The notes below the pieces were generated by a model. The model saw only the letters and a list, made by a program, of their open reading frames with translations. It ran no database searches and was not told the origin of the DNA. Of a DNA stretch of 64,000 bases, positions 51,362-59,095 are shown one piece after another. A program made the translations under genes and the position numbers. This stretch comes from Limnocylindrus sp040397235 (GTDB taxonomy: Bacteria > Chloroflexota > Limnocylindria > Limnocylindrales > Limnocylindraceae): contig JBBAWH010000003.1 of assembly GCA_040397235.1 (NCBI GenBank), positions 99,874 to 163,873 of the forward strand. The letters run 5' to 3'. Each line of letters starts with the position of its first letter. Positions within the stretch are counted from its first letter, which is position 1.

Positions 51362-52486
51362 CTACCGCGCGACAAGAAAGCCGCGGCCGATCGGATCGTT
51401 CTCGTCGAGAACAAAGCGCGCGCTCCCCGTCATATGTGCGCTGCCACGCACTTCGGGAATCACCGCGTTGCGGCCCGCCCACGTTTCGGTGCGCACCACG
51501 CGCCCGCGGAATACCGACTCACGGCCGAGAATTGATTCAATTGCGATCTCTTGGCCGGTTTGCACTTCGCCACGTGCATGCAACACCGCGAGTCGCGCGG
51601 AGACACCTGAACCGGTTGGCGAGCGATCAACCTCACCCTCAGCGAAGAGGCAGAGGTTGCGTGAGTGGTGAGAAGGATCTTCGGGTGGCCCCGAGATGAT
51701 CGTGCCGTACAAGAACGAGAGGTCGGCCTCTTCAGGATGCGAAACGCCGAGTGCCGTTGCAAGCGCTCCACCACTGCGTAGGGCGGCGCGACCGGCGTTG
51801 GTGATGGCGCGCCCCGCAGCGGCGAGGGCGGCGGCGTTCTCGGCGCGCATCTCAATGCCGAGCTGTGAAGCATCAATGAGTGCATAGAAGGCGCCGCCGT
51901 AACCAACATCAACGGTGAGTGATCCGTAGCCAGGAACGTCAATGGCAACATTGAGCGCCGCGGCGAACGAGGGCACGTTCTCAAATGTCACCTCGTGCAC
52001 GCGCGGTGTTCGGTTCGCGGCGCGCGCGGCGGCAATCTCGTTCTCGCGCACATGTGCGACGGCGCGCACCAGACCGCACGGTGCGTCAATGCCGATCGGC
52101 GTTGCGGTTTCAGTCGCGGGGATCGCGCCGCTCTCGACGAGTGCCGTCGCGAGTGCAATAGTGCCGTGTCCGCACATCGTGGAGTAGCCCTCGTTGTGCA
52201 TGAAGAGCACACCGACCTGCGCCTCGTCGTGATCGGGCGGCACCAGAATGCCGCCGTACATGTCGGCATGGCCACGCGGCTCCCACATCAGCATCTTGCG
52301 CAGATGATCGTGCTGCTGCAGAGCAGAGCGGCGTCGCTCAAGAATGTTCGTGCCGGCAAGCTCTGGGTAGCCGCTCACCACAATGCGGAATGGTTCGCCC
52401 GCCGTGTGATAGTCGAGCACCTCAACGGCGGCGCCCGATGCGGCGGGCGGGGCATCAACTCGCAGGTGCGGCACAGGTCGACTCAT
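51362..52486 (-). CDS. trans-3-hydroxy-L-proline dehydratase (proline racemase family)
   Basis: The 374-residue protein has the first catalytic cysteine at C105 (MCGHGT). The second position, Cys in proline racemase and 4-hydroxyproline epimerase, is T291 (DRSPTGSG). In this family a Cys/Thr pair marks trans-3-hydroxy-L-proline dehydratase, which yields delta-1-pyrroline-2-carboxylate. The adjacent, overlapping ornithine cyclodeaminase-family gene would reduce that product to L-proline. The two make a complete short pathway. Confidence 0.88.
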   Translation of the reverse strand: MSRPVPHLRVDAPPAASGAAVEVLDYHTAGEPFRIVVSGYPELAGTNILERRRSALQQHDHLRKMLMWEPRGHADMYGGILVPPDHDEAQVGVLFMHNEGYSTMCGHGTIALATALVESGAIPATETATPIGIDAPCGLVRAVAHVRENEIAAARAANRTPRVHEVTFENVPSFAAALNVAIDVPGYGSLTVDVGYGGAFYALIDASQLGIEMRAENAAALAAAGRAITNAGRAALRSGGALATALGVSHPEEADLSFLYGTIISGPPEDPSHHSRNLCLFAEGEVDRSPTGSGVSARLAVLHARGEVQTGQEIAIESILGRESVFRGRVVRTETWAGRNAVIPEVRGSAHMTGSARFVLDENDPIGRGFLVAR

Positions 52487-53442
52487 CTGGCGAGTAGCGT
52501 CCCTACGTTCTGCTTGTCTGCAAGGTCAAGGAGTAGTTCGGCATATGCCAAGTCGCAGGCGGAGATGCCGAGATGGTTCACGAGCGTTGTCACCCGCCCA
52601 GCGCTCTCGATGCGGGTGTCGCCGATCTGCGCGTCGGCGGCGGGCCAGCCGCTCAGCTTCGGCGTGCGTCGCGTGTCGTTGTACTGTGCAGCACTGTCGG
52701 TGATCACGCGAATCGGGCCGAGAGCGCCAAGGGCGGCAATCACGCCGGCGCTGATCGTTGCCGCGTAATCGATTACGAGCAGGGTGGCGCCAGGCTCCAT
52801 CAACTTCACGTCGATCGGGCGTGGTGGGGTGTCAAATGCCGCCGCGGTCACGATGATGTCGGCGCCGCGAATCGCTCCGTTGACCGACTCGGCAACGCGA
52901 TCGCCGGCGCGGAGTGGAAGCTCGGCAACCGCGCGGCGCGAATAGAAGGCAACGGTGATGGCCGGGTGCAGCGCCGCAAGCACGGCGCGGTGCGTGGCCG
53001 CCTGGAGCCCGCCGCCAATAATGGCCCCCTTATATGGGGCACCCTCCGTTGCGGCGGCCGTGCTCGGTGGGGCAATGCGCAGGCCAGCCCCAGAGACGGC
53101 GGCGGTGCGTGCGGCGGTCAGCTCGCCAGCGGCAACGATGCCGCGGAGTCCGCCCGCCTTCGGTCGCTCCACGAGCACCACCCCGCCGATCCCTGCGGCC
53201 CCGCCTCCGCTGATCCACTTCGCCCCAGCGACGCGGCCGGCGGCAAGGTCGATGGCGGCAGGCATCGCATGGGCAAATGGTGCGCCGGCGCCCAGGTTGA
53301 GCGGCACCTTCGGCGGCTGGTGCGCGGTGCCGGTCGCTACGGCGCGAAGTGCCCCCTCAACCAGCCCGATCTGCGCCTCTATAGAGGGGAGCAGCGCGAG
53401 CACATCGGCCTCCGTCAGGTAGCGAATCGGCGCAGCAGACAT
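52483..53442 (-). CDS. Ornithine cyclodeaminase/mu-crystallin family, probable delta-1-pyrroline-2-carboxylate reductase
   Basis: The 319-residue NAD(P)H enzyme has GAKWISGG, AVSGAGLRIA and the nucleotide loop AIIGGGLQAATH, then VTAAAFDTPP. It overlaps the trans-3-hydroxyproline dehydratase by 4 bases, the pairing known for reductases of pyrroline-2-carboxylate, so reduction to proline is favoured over ornithine deamination. ATG 53442 follows TACACT by 7 bases. Confidence 0.85.
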   Translation of the reverse strand: MSAAPIRYLTEADVLALLPSIEAQIGLVEGALRAVATGTAHQPPKVPLNLGAGAPFAHAMPAAIDLAAGRVAGAKWISGGGAAGIGGVVLVERPKAGGLRGIVAAGELTAARTAAVSGAGLRIAPPSTAAATEGAPYKGAIIGGGLQAATHRAVLAALHPAITVAFYSRRAVAELPLRAGDRVAESVNGAIRGADIIVTAAAFDTPPRPIDVKLMEPGATLLVIDYAATISAGVIAALGALGPIRVITDSAAQYNDTRRTPKLSGWPAADAQIGDTRIESAGRVTTLVNHLGISACDLAYAELLLDLADKQNVGTLLAR

Positions 53443-53449
53443 GAGCGGC

Positions 53450-53455
53450 AGTGTA
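53450..53455 (-). promoter_or_regulatory. -10 element, leaderless start of the hydroxyproline operon
   Basis: TACACT lies 7 bases before ATG 53442 on the minus strand. Confidence 0.5.
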
Positions 53456-53466
53456 TCCCCCTCTGA

Positions 53467-53472
53467 TAGGCT
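53467..53472 (+). promoter_or_regulatory. -10 element, leaderless start of polysaccharide deacetylase
   Basis: TAGGCT lies 6 bases before ATG 53479 on the plus strand, in a 36-base divergent gap. Confidence 0.5.
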
Positions 53473-53478
53473 CCAACT

Positions 53479-54330
53479 ATGAAGTCCCGTCAGCGCACTC
53501 TTCGCCCGATTTTCATCGTTGCGGCGCTCCTCGCGGCCCTCCTTGCACCCGCGAGCGCCTCGGCGACCGCAACGAAACAGGTCGCCCTGACCTTCGACGA
53601 TGGTGACAGCGAGCTACACATTCGCCAGGCGCTTGCCGTTGCCGTCGCCACGCAGACCCCGATCACCTTCTTCCCCACCGGCAAGTCGCTGCGCAAATTC
53701 CCGAATCTCTGGAGGGCCATCGGCGAGGCGGGGATTCCGATCGCCGATCACACCGTCAACCATGCCAGCCTAACGAAGCGGCTCGCGGCGTACGGTCGTG
53801 TTGGCGTGACCTCAGAACTTGGTGGCTGGATCACGATCGCGAAGGCGAACCACATTCCCTACGTAAAATACTGGCGCCCGCCAGGTGGCGCGTGGAACCC
53901 CGGGGTGCGCAGCATTGCGCAATCACTCGGCCTCACGCTTTCAATGTGGACGAACACCTTTGCCGACACGGCGCAGATCTGCAAGAACGGCAAGGCCTAC
54001 AGTCGCACCGCCTCCTCATTCAAGAATGCGACGAAGGCCACCGGCGACAAGGTTGTGGTGCTCGGCCACGTGAATCCGTTCACCGCTGGCACCGTGAAGC
54101 TGCTCGCCGCGGTCATCACCAACTACGCCGGTCGTGGCTTCCAGTTCGTCACCGTCCCTGAAATGGAGACGGGCGTATCGAACACCATCGACTGGGTGAA
54201 GGCCGCCGCAGCAGTGAGCGCACCGGCGAAGGCTGGCGGCGCACGCGTGCCAACCAGCGTGCCCACACCGATCGACCCGCTCAACATGACCTACACCTTC
54301 GCCCAAGCGAACGGCATCACCTGCCGCTAA
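53479..54330 (+). CDS. Exported polysaccharide deacetylase (NodB domain)
   Basis: The 283-residue protein has a signal peptide (basic KSRQRTLRP, then AALLAALLAPASASA). The carbohydrate esterase family 4 motifs are VALTFDDGDSE (catalytic and metal Asp) and DHTVNHASL (metal His pair), followed by YWRPPGGAWN. It removes acetyl groups from peptidoglycan or other glycans outside the cell. Length is normal. Confidence 0.9.
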   Translation: MKSRQRTLRPIFIVAALLAALLAPASASATATKQVALTFDDGDSELHIRQALAVAVATQTPITFFPTGKSLRKFPNLWRAIGEAGIPIADHTVNHASLTKRLAAYGRVGVTSELGGWITIAKANHIPYVKYWRPPGGAWNPGVRSIAQSLGLTLSMWTNTFADTAQICKNGKAYSRTASSFKNATKATGDKVVVLGHVNPFTAGTVKLLAAVITNYAGRGFQFVTVPEMETGVSNTIDWVKAAAAVSAPAKAGGARVPTSVPTPIDPLNMTYTFAQANGITCR

Positions 54331-54334
54331 GTGG

Positions 54335-54700
54335 TTACCAGCGCAGTCGTTCAGCCAGCTGAATGACATTTCCTTCGGGATCCACTGCATCGCAGTAATT
54401 CACGTTGCCATACGTGGCAACGGTGCTAGCGTCGTACACACGGCCACCGAGCTGTGCAACTGCACTCCGTGCGGCATCAATAGCAGCAACAAAATAGACC
54501 GGCTTCATTGCGGCGTTTTCGCGCGGCGCATACGTAGCGGCTGACGTGGAGTCAGGAATCTTGTGCAGCAGTACTTCGCTGGCGTCAGAACTTACGCGCA
54601 CAAATGATTCGGACTGGTCGTACGCTTCGGCGCTGAGTAACGCAGCATAGAAGTTTGCGCTGCGCGTAAGGTCATCAACAAAGAGAACGGTCGTACTCAT
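54335..54700 (-). CDS. VOC/glyoxalase superfamily protein
   Basis: The 121-residue protein has the VOC fold pattern: VLFVDDLTRSANFYAALL at the start and a closing YCDAVDPEGNVIQLAERL with the metal-ligand Glu/His region altered. It follows ychF directly. Substrate unknown. Confidence 0.82.
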   Translation of the reverse strand: MSTTVLFVDDLTRSANFYAALLSAEAYDQSESFVRVSSDASEVLLHKIPDSTSAATYAPRENAAMKPVYFVAAIDAARSAVAQLGGRVYDASTVATYGNVNYCDAVDPEGNVIQLAERLRW

Positions 54701-54703
54701 GCG

Positions 54704-55777
54704 CTAAACGTTGAACCTGAACTCCACGACGTCACCGTCGCGCATCACGTACTCCTTGCCCTCCATGCGCACCTTGCCGGCAGCCTTGGCGGCGACCATG
54801 GAGCCGTTGCTCACGAGGTCGTCGAACGAGACGATTTCGGCCTTGATGAAGCCGCGCTGGAAGTCGGTGTGGATCACGCCCGCAGCCTGCGGTGCGGTCC
54901 AGCCTTGGCGAATCGTCCAGGCGCGTGCCTCCTTTGGTCCGGCGGTGAGGTAGGTCTGAAGGCCGAGGTTCTTGAAGCCGATGCGGGCGAGCTGGTCGAG
55001 GCCCGACTCGGTCTGGCCCATGGAGGCGAGTAGCTCCGCCGCCTCGGCGGGGGTCAGGTCCACGAGTTCGGATTCGACCTTGGCGTCGAGGAAGACCGCC
55101 TCGGCCGGTGCCACGAGCGCGGCGAGTTCGGCGCGACGCGCGGCGCTCACAAGGATCGCTTCGTCAACATTGAAGACGTAGATGATCGGCTTGGCGGTGA
55201 GGAGGCCGAGCTCCTTAATGAGGGTGAGGTCAACCTTGGTCGCCGAGAGTGGCTCCCCACGGTTGAGCGCGGCGATGGCGGCGTCGACCACGTCGAGCAC
55301 CTCGGCGTCGAGCTTCTTCCCCTTCACCTCTTTCTCGTAGCGGGAGCGTGACTTCTCGAGGGTTTCGAGGTCGGCGAAGATCAGCTCGGTGTTGATGGTG
55401 CCGATGTCGCTCTTGGCGTCGACCTTGCCGTCAACGTGAATGATGTCCTCGTCGGCGAAGGCGCGCACCACCTGGGCAATCGCGTCGGCCTCGCGGATGT
55501 GCGAGAGGAACTTATTGCCGAGCCCCTCCCCCGTTGAGGCGCCGCGCACGATGCCGGCGATGTCAACGAACGAAACTGGGGCGGCAAGGATCTTCTCGGA
55601 GCTGCAGATCTCGGCGAGCTTGGTGAGGCGCGGGTCGGGCAGGTTCACCACCCCCACGTTCGGCTCGATCGTGGCGAAGGGGTAGTTCGCGGCCAGTACG
55701 TTGTTCTTGGTAAGGGCGTTAAAGAGCGTCGACTTACCGACGTTTGGGAGCCCCACAATGCCAATCGTCAATGCCAT
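54704..55777 (-). CDS. ychF: Ribosome-associated GTPase/ATPase YchF (Obg family)
   Basis: The 357-residue protein has the P-loop GLPNVGKSTLFNALT, the YchF-typical NYPFATIEPN, switch FVDIAGIVRGAS, the altered G4 motif (YVFNVDEA) and the C-terminal TGS domain ending GDVVEFRFNV. Its ATP preference and ribosome link are known for the family. ATG 55777 follows TATACT by 7 bases. Confidence 0.96.
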   Translation of the reverse strand: MALTIGIVGLPNVGKSTLFNALTKNNVLAANYPFATIEPNVGVVNLPDPRLTKLAEICSSEKILAAPVSFVDIAGIVRGASTGEGLGNKFLSHIREADAIAQVVRAFADEDIIHVDGKVDAKSDIGTINTELIFADLETLEKSRSRYEKEVKGKKLDAEVLDVVDAAIAALNRGEPLSATKVDLTLIKELGLLTAKPIIYVFNVDEAILVSAARRAELAALVAPAEAVFLDAKVESELVDLTPAEAAELLASMGQTESGLDQLARIGFKNLGLQTYLTAGPKEARAWTIRQGWTAPQAAGVIHTDFQRGFIKAEIVSFDDLVSNGSMVAAKAAGKVRMEGKEYVMRDGDVVEFRFNV

Positions 55778-55784
55778 GCGATGC

Positions 55785-55790
55785 AGTATA
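55785..55790 (-). promoter_or_regulatory. -10 element, leaderless start of ychF
   Basis: TATACT is a near-consensus -10 box 7 bases before ATG 55777 on the minus strand. Confidence 0.6.
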
Positions 55791-55810
55791 GGGGCGACCT
55801 TCTGAGGGGG

Positions 55811-55816
55811 TAGGAT
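55811..55816 (+). promoter_or_regulatory. -10 element, leaderless start of ppk2
   Basis: TAGGAT lies 6 bases before ATG 55823 on the plus strand, divergent from the ychF promoter. Confidence 0.5.
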
Positions 55817-55822
55817 GCAGAT

Positions 55823-56629
55823 ATGAGCAGTCATCGCATCAAGCCTGGCAAGGAGCCGAAGCTCCACAAGATCGACACGGCCGGCACCCCCGACTGGTCG
55901 AAGGAGCGCGAGGCTGGCGAGGCCCGCATGCTCGAATTAAATCGAGAACTCGAAGAGCTGCAAGAGCTCCTCTACGCCGAAGGGAAGCGCCGCGTACTAG
56001 TCGTCCTCCAGGCGATGGATACCGGTGGCAAAGATGGCGTGATTCGACACGTGTTTGATGGCGTGAACCCGATGGGCGTACGCGTGGCCAGCTTCAAGCA
56101 GCCAAGCACCCTTGAGCTTTCACACACTTATCTGTGGCGCTACTTCGCGCAACTACCGAAGCGCGGTGAGATTGTCATCTTCAACCGCTCGCACTACGAG
56201 AGTGTGCTGGTGGAGCGAGTGCACGAGATCGCGCCGAAGAAAGTGTGGAAGCGCCGGTTCAAACACATTGCTGACATGGAGCAGGCACTTGCCGATGAGG
56301 GGACCACAATCCTGAAATTCTTCTTGCACATCTCTAAGGCCGAGCAGAAACTGCGGCTACAGGCACGTCTTGACGATAAGGAGAAGCTCTGGAAGTTTGC
56401 GGTTGGCGATATTGCCGAGCGCGAACACTGGAGCGACTACATGGAGGCGTATGAAGAGGCGATTGAGCGCACCAGTACTGACGATGCCCCGTGGTACGTG
56501 ATTCCTGCAGATAAGAAGTGGTATCGCGACCTGGTAATCTCGCAGATCATCGTCGACAGGCTGAAGGAGCTCAACATGCAGTTCCCGAAGCCAGCGAGCG
56601 GACTCGACTCGATCGTTATCCCCGACTAG
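55823..56629 (+). CDS. ppk2: Polyphosphate kinase 2 family protein
   Basis: The 268-residue PPK2 domain has Walker A LQAMDTGGKDGVIRHVF, lid and Walker B region IVIFNRSHYESVLVERV, and FFLHISKAEQ. Single-domain PPK2 enzymes use polyphosphate to phosphorylate AMP, ADP or NDPs. Substitution of Asp by Asn in the usual FDRS (here FNRS) points to an AMP- or NMP-type subclass, which is tentative. The 3' ends of ppk2 and msrAB abut. Confidence 0.93.
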   Translation: MSSHRIKPGKEPKLHKIDTAGTPDWSKEREAGEARMLELNRELEELQELLYAEGKRRVLVVLQAMDTGGKDGVIRHVFDGVNPMGVRVASFKQPSTLELSHTYLWRYFAQLPKRGEIVIFNRSHYESVLVERVHEIAPKKVWKRRFKHIADMEQALADEGTTILKFFLHISKAEQKLRLQARLDDKEKLWKFAVGDIAEREHWSDYMEAYEEAIERTSTDDAPWYVIPADKKWYRDLVISQIIVDRLKELNMQFPKPASGLDSIVIPD

Positions 56630-57577
56630 CTACTTCGCCTCTAGCACCAGCGAAACAGAGTTGATGCACCAGCGCTGATCGGTCGGCACGTCGTACCCTT
56701 CGCCCTCGAACACGTGTCCCATGTGCGAGCCGCACTTAGCGCAGCGCACCTCGGTGCGAACGCGTGGGGCGAGTGAGCGGTCTTCAACCAGTTCAACAGC
56801 ATCACTAGAAGTTGGCGCGTAGAACGACGGCCAGCCACAGCCGGAGTGGAACTTGTTCTCGCTGCGGAAGAGCTCGTTGCCGCACGCCTTGCACTTATAC
56901 ACGCCCACCGTTTCGGTGTCGGTGTACTCACCCACGTTCGGCGCCTCGGTTGCGGCGCGGCGCAGCACCTCGAACGAGAGCTGATCGAGGCGGGCACGAA
57001 GCTCTGCCTCGTTGATCTCAATTGGGTAGGCGCCGCTCACCTTGATCTCGGCCCACGCACCCGACGGGAAGGGCACGCCGGTCTGGCTGTGGCAGTCGTA
57101 CCCCTTCGGGTTCTTCTCGAGGTAGCGCTGGTGGTACTCCTCGGCCTCCCAGAAGGTGATGCTGTCGGCAGAGAGGACCTCGCTCACGATCGGGCCGTTG
57201 CCCGCAGCGGCCAGCGCTGCGCCATAGAGCTTGAAGCCGGATTCGATCGCCTCGCGCTGGTTGTCGTTCGTGTAGTACACCGCGCTGCGGTACTGCGAGC
57301 CGATGTCACCCCCCTGGCGATTGAGCGACGTGGGGTCGTGCATGGTCAGGAACTCCTCGAGGAGGAGGCGGTACGAGATCTTCTGGTTGTCGAAGACGAC
57401 CTTCACCATCTCGGTGTGGCCGGTGCTGCCGGTGCAGACCTGCTCATAGGTGGGTGCCTCGGCGTGGCCGCCCATATAGCCGACGGCGGTTTCGGTGACG
57501 CCCGGCATCTGCCAGAAGCGGCGGTCAGCACCCCAGAAGCATCCCGTGGCGAAGTAGGCAGTTTCAATCATGGGCAT
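56630..57577 (-). CDS. msrAB: Peptide methionine sulfoxide reductase MsrA-MsrB fusion
   Basis: The 315-residue fusion has MsrA first (FATGCFWG, catalytic C13) and MsrB second. MsrB shows the zinc pairs CKACG and CAKCG, FHSGCGWPSF and the catalytic Cys in RWCINSVSL. It repairs both S and R methionine sulfoxides. No signal peptide is seen, so it is cytoplasmic. The third codon is also ATG (57571), lies 6 bases after CACACT and may be the real start. Confidence 0.95.
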   Translation of the reverse strand: MPMIETAYFATGCFWGADRRFWQMPGVTETAVGYMGGHAEAPTYEQVCTGSTGHTEMVKVVFDNQKISYRLLLEEFLTMHDPTSLNRQGGDIGSQYRSAVYYTNDNQREAIESGFKLYGAALAAAGNGPIVSEVLSADSITFWEAEEYHQRYLEKNPKGYDCHSQTGVPFPSGAWAEIKVSGAYPIEINEAELRARLDQLSFEVLRRAATEAPNVGEYTDTETVGVYKCKACGNELFRSENKFHSGCGWPSFYAPTSSDAVELVEDRSLAPRVRTEVRCAKCGSHMGHVFEGEGYDVPTDQRWCINSVSLVLEAK

Positions 57578-57595
57578 AGTGTGCCACGACCGAAA

Positions 57596-59095
57596 CTAGT
57601 AGCGCAGCCCCTCGAGGCTGATGATGCTGGTGTTCCATCCATCCCAGCACTGGCCCGGCCAGGCGTATTCAAACGCGGTTCGGTCTTGGGTTCCCACGCC
57701 AACAAGGTGAAGGTATCCATCGTTGCCGTGAGCGTAATCAATCAGGTAGCTCGAGCCCTTCTGGTACGCACTCGAACAGATCGCAGAGTAGATGGATTCG
57801 TTGTGCTTGAAGTTCCACACCTCCGTCGCAGTCTTCGTCACGAGGTTAATCGAGTACTTCCGCGGCGCGCTGTAGGTGCGGCTATCTCCTGCTGGTGTGT
57901 GAGCGAAGCTCTGCAAACCATTATCGAACAGCATGAGATTCCCATCTGGGGTGATTGAGACGGCGTGGTGACCGATCGGCGCAATGCTCCCAGGCGCCAT
58001 GGTGAGCGCATACGCCATCAGTGATGAGTAGGTCGCCCAGGCCTTGCTCAGATCACCAAGGATCCACTTGATCTGCTTATCGTCGTACCCGATGCCAATC
58101 ACAAAGTCTTCACGGCCAGAGACGACCAGCGTGTTCTGCGCTGCCCAATACGTTGAGGCGTTGATGTGCAGCCAATCGTCGCCATCGCGAACGAATGCCG
58201 ATGGGTCGTCGTTGCCAGCAATCATCGCATCACGAACGATCTGCGTAATGTTCCAGCGATCAAGAATCGCACCAGACTTGTTGATCTCGAAGATGGTGGA
58301 CTCGACGTGCACCGCGCCGCCAACAGTAATGTTCGGCTCAATGAGCAAGCCAACCTTGCCGAGGTCGTAATTGTGATGGAAACCCCACACCCCTTCGCTC
58401 GCATAATCGGCGACTTCGGTCAGCGCACCGGTCATATCCATGCGGAAGAGCTTCGAGCCGCCGCTATAGCCCTCGCTGTTGTCGAGATAGATTGATCCAC
58501 CCCAGAAATACGCGCCTTGCGGGTTCATGCCTGGCCGACCAGTCCAGCGCACGTTGCCATCAATATCGAGGATCATTGGCCCGAGCCCGTTGGCGAGATG
58601 CTTTACCAGCATGTAGCTGTAGTCGAGCGAAACGGACTTGTTGCGAGGCGTCACATCTACCCGCGTTGCTGCGCTGAAGTATTCCGTATAGGGAGCAGTC
58701 AGCAGCCGCACGGTGGTGGTGATCGCCTTGCGATAGATCTGCTTAACGGTAATGCGCACGGTGTTGTTGTAGCCGGCGTAGAGGCCAAAGATCGGGATCG
58801 TGGCCTCTTTTACGCGCGACCCGAGCTTGCGCTGTGCCACGAGGTATGCCTTGGAGTAGGTGACGCTGATCGCCTTGGCGGTGCTCCCCACCTTCGGCAC
58901 GATGGTGAAGGTGATGTACTGCAAGAGCGATGAGGGAACTCCGCGCAGAACGACCTGCCCGACGAATTCGCTCGAAACCGTTGCGCTGCGCACGGTGAGC
59001 CCTGCGGCGGCCTCAGCCGTTGCTGGCGCGGCAAGCGCCGAAAAGGCGAGGGCCAGCGAAGCGATGAGGGCAACGAGTGTGGTCCTGGCGGGCAT
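57596..59095 (-). CDS. Exported arylsulfotransferase-like beta-propeller protein
   Basis: The 499-residue protein has a signal peptide (LVALIASLALAFSALAAPA). The propeller carries motifs that resemble the active-site blades of arylsulfate sulfotransferase: WGFHHNYD, DDWLHINAS, LVVSGRED and IGHHAVSI. Family enzymes transfer sulfate between phenols in the envelope. Because key histidines are judged by eye only, activity is inferred. The ATG at 59095 lies 7 bases after TACACT, although it overlaps the carboxypeptidase gene. Confidence 0.8.
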   Translation of the reverse strand: MPARTTLVALIASLALAFSALAAPATAEAAAGLTVRSATVSSEFVGQVVLRGVPSSLLQYITFTIVPKVGSTAKAISVTYSKAYLVAQRKLGSRVKEATIPIFGLYAGYNNTVRITVKQIYRKAITTTVRLLTAPYTEYFSAATRVDVTPRNKSVSLDYSYMLVKHLANGLGPMILDIDGNVRWTGRPGMNPQGAYFWGGSIYLDNSEGYSGGSKLFRMDMTGALTEVADYASEGVWGFHHNYDLGKVGLLIEPNITVGGAVHVESTIFEINKSGAILDRWNITQIVRDAMIAGNDDPSAFVRDGDDWLHINASTYWAAQNTLVVSGREDFVIGIGYDDKQIKWILGDLSKAWATYSSLMAYALTMAPGSIAPIGHHAVSITPDGNLMLFDNGLQSFAHTPAGDSRTYSAPRKYSINLVTKTATEVWNFKHNESIYSAICSSAYQKGSSYLIDYAHGNDGYLHLVGVGTQDRTAFEYAWPGQCWDGWNTSIISLEGLRY

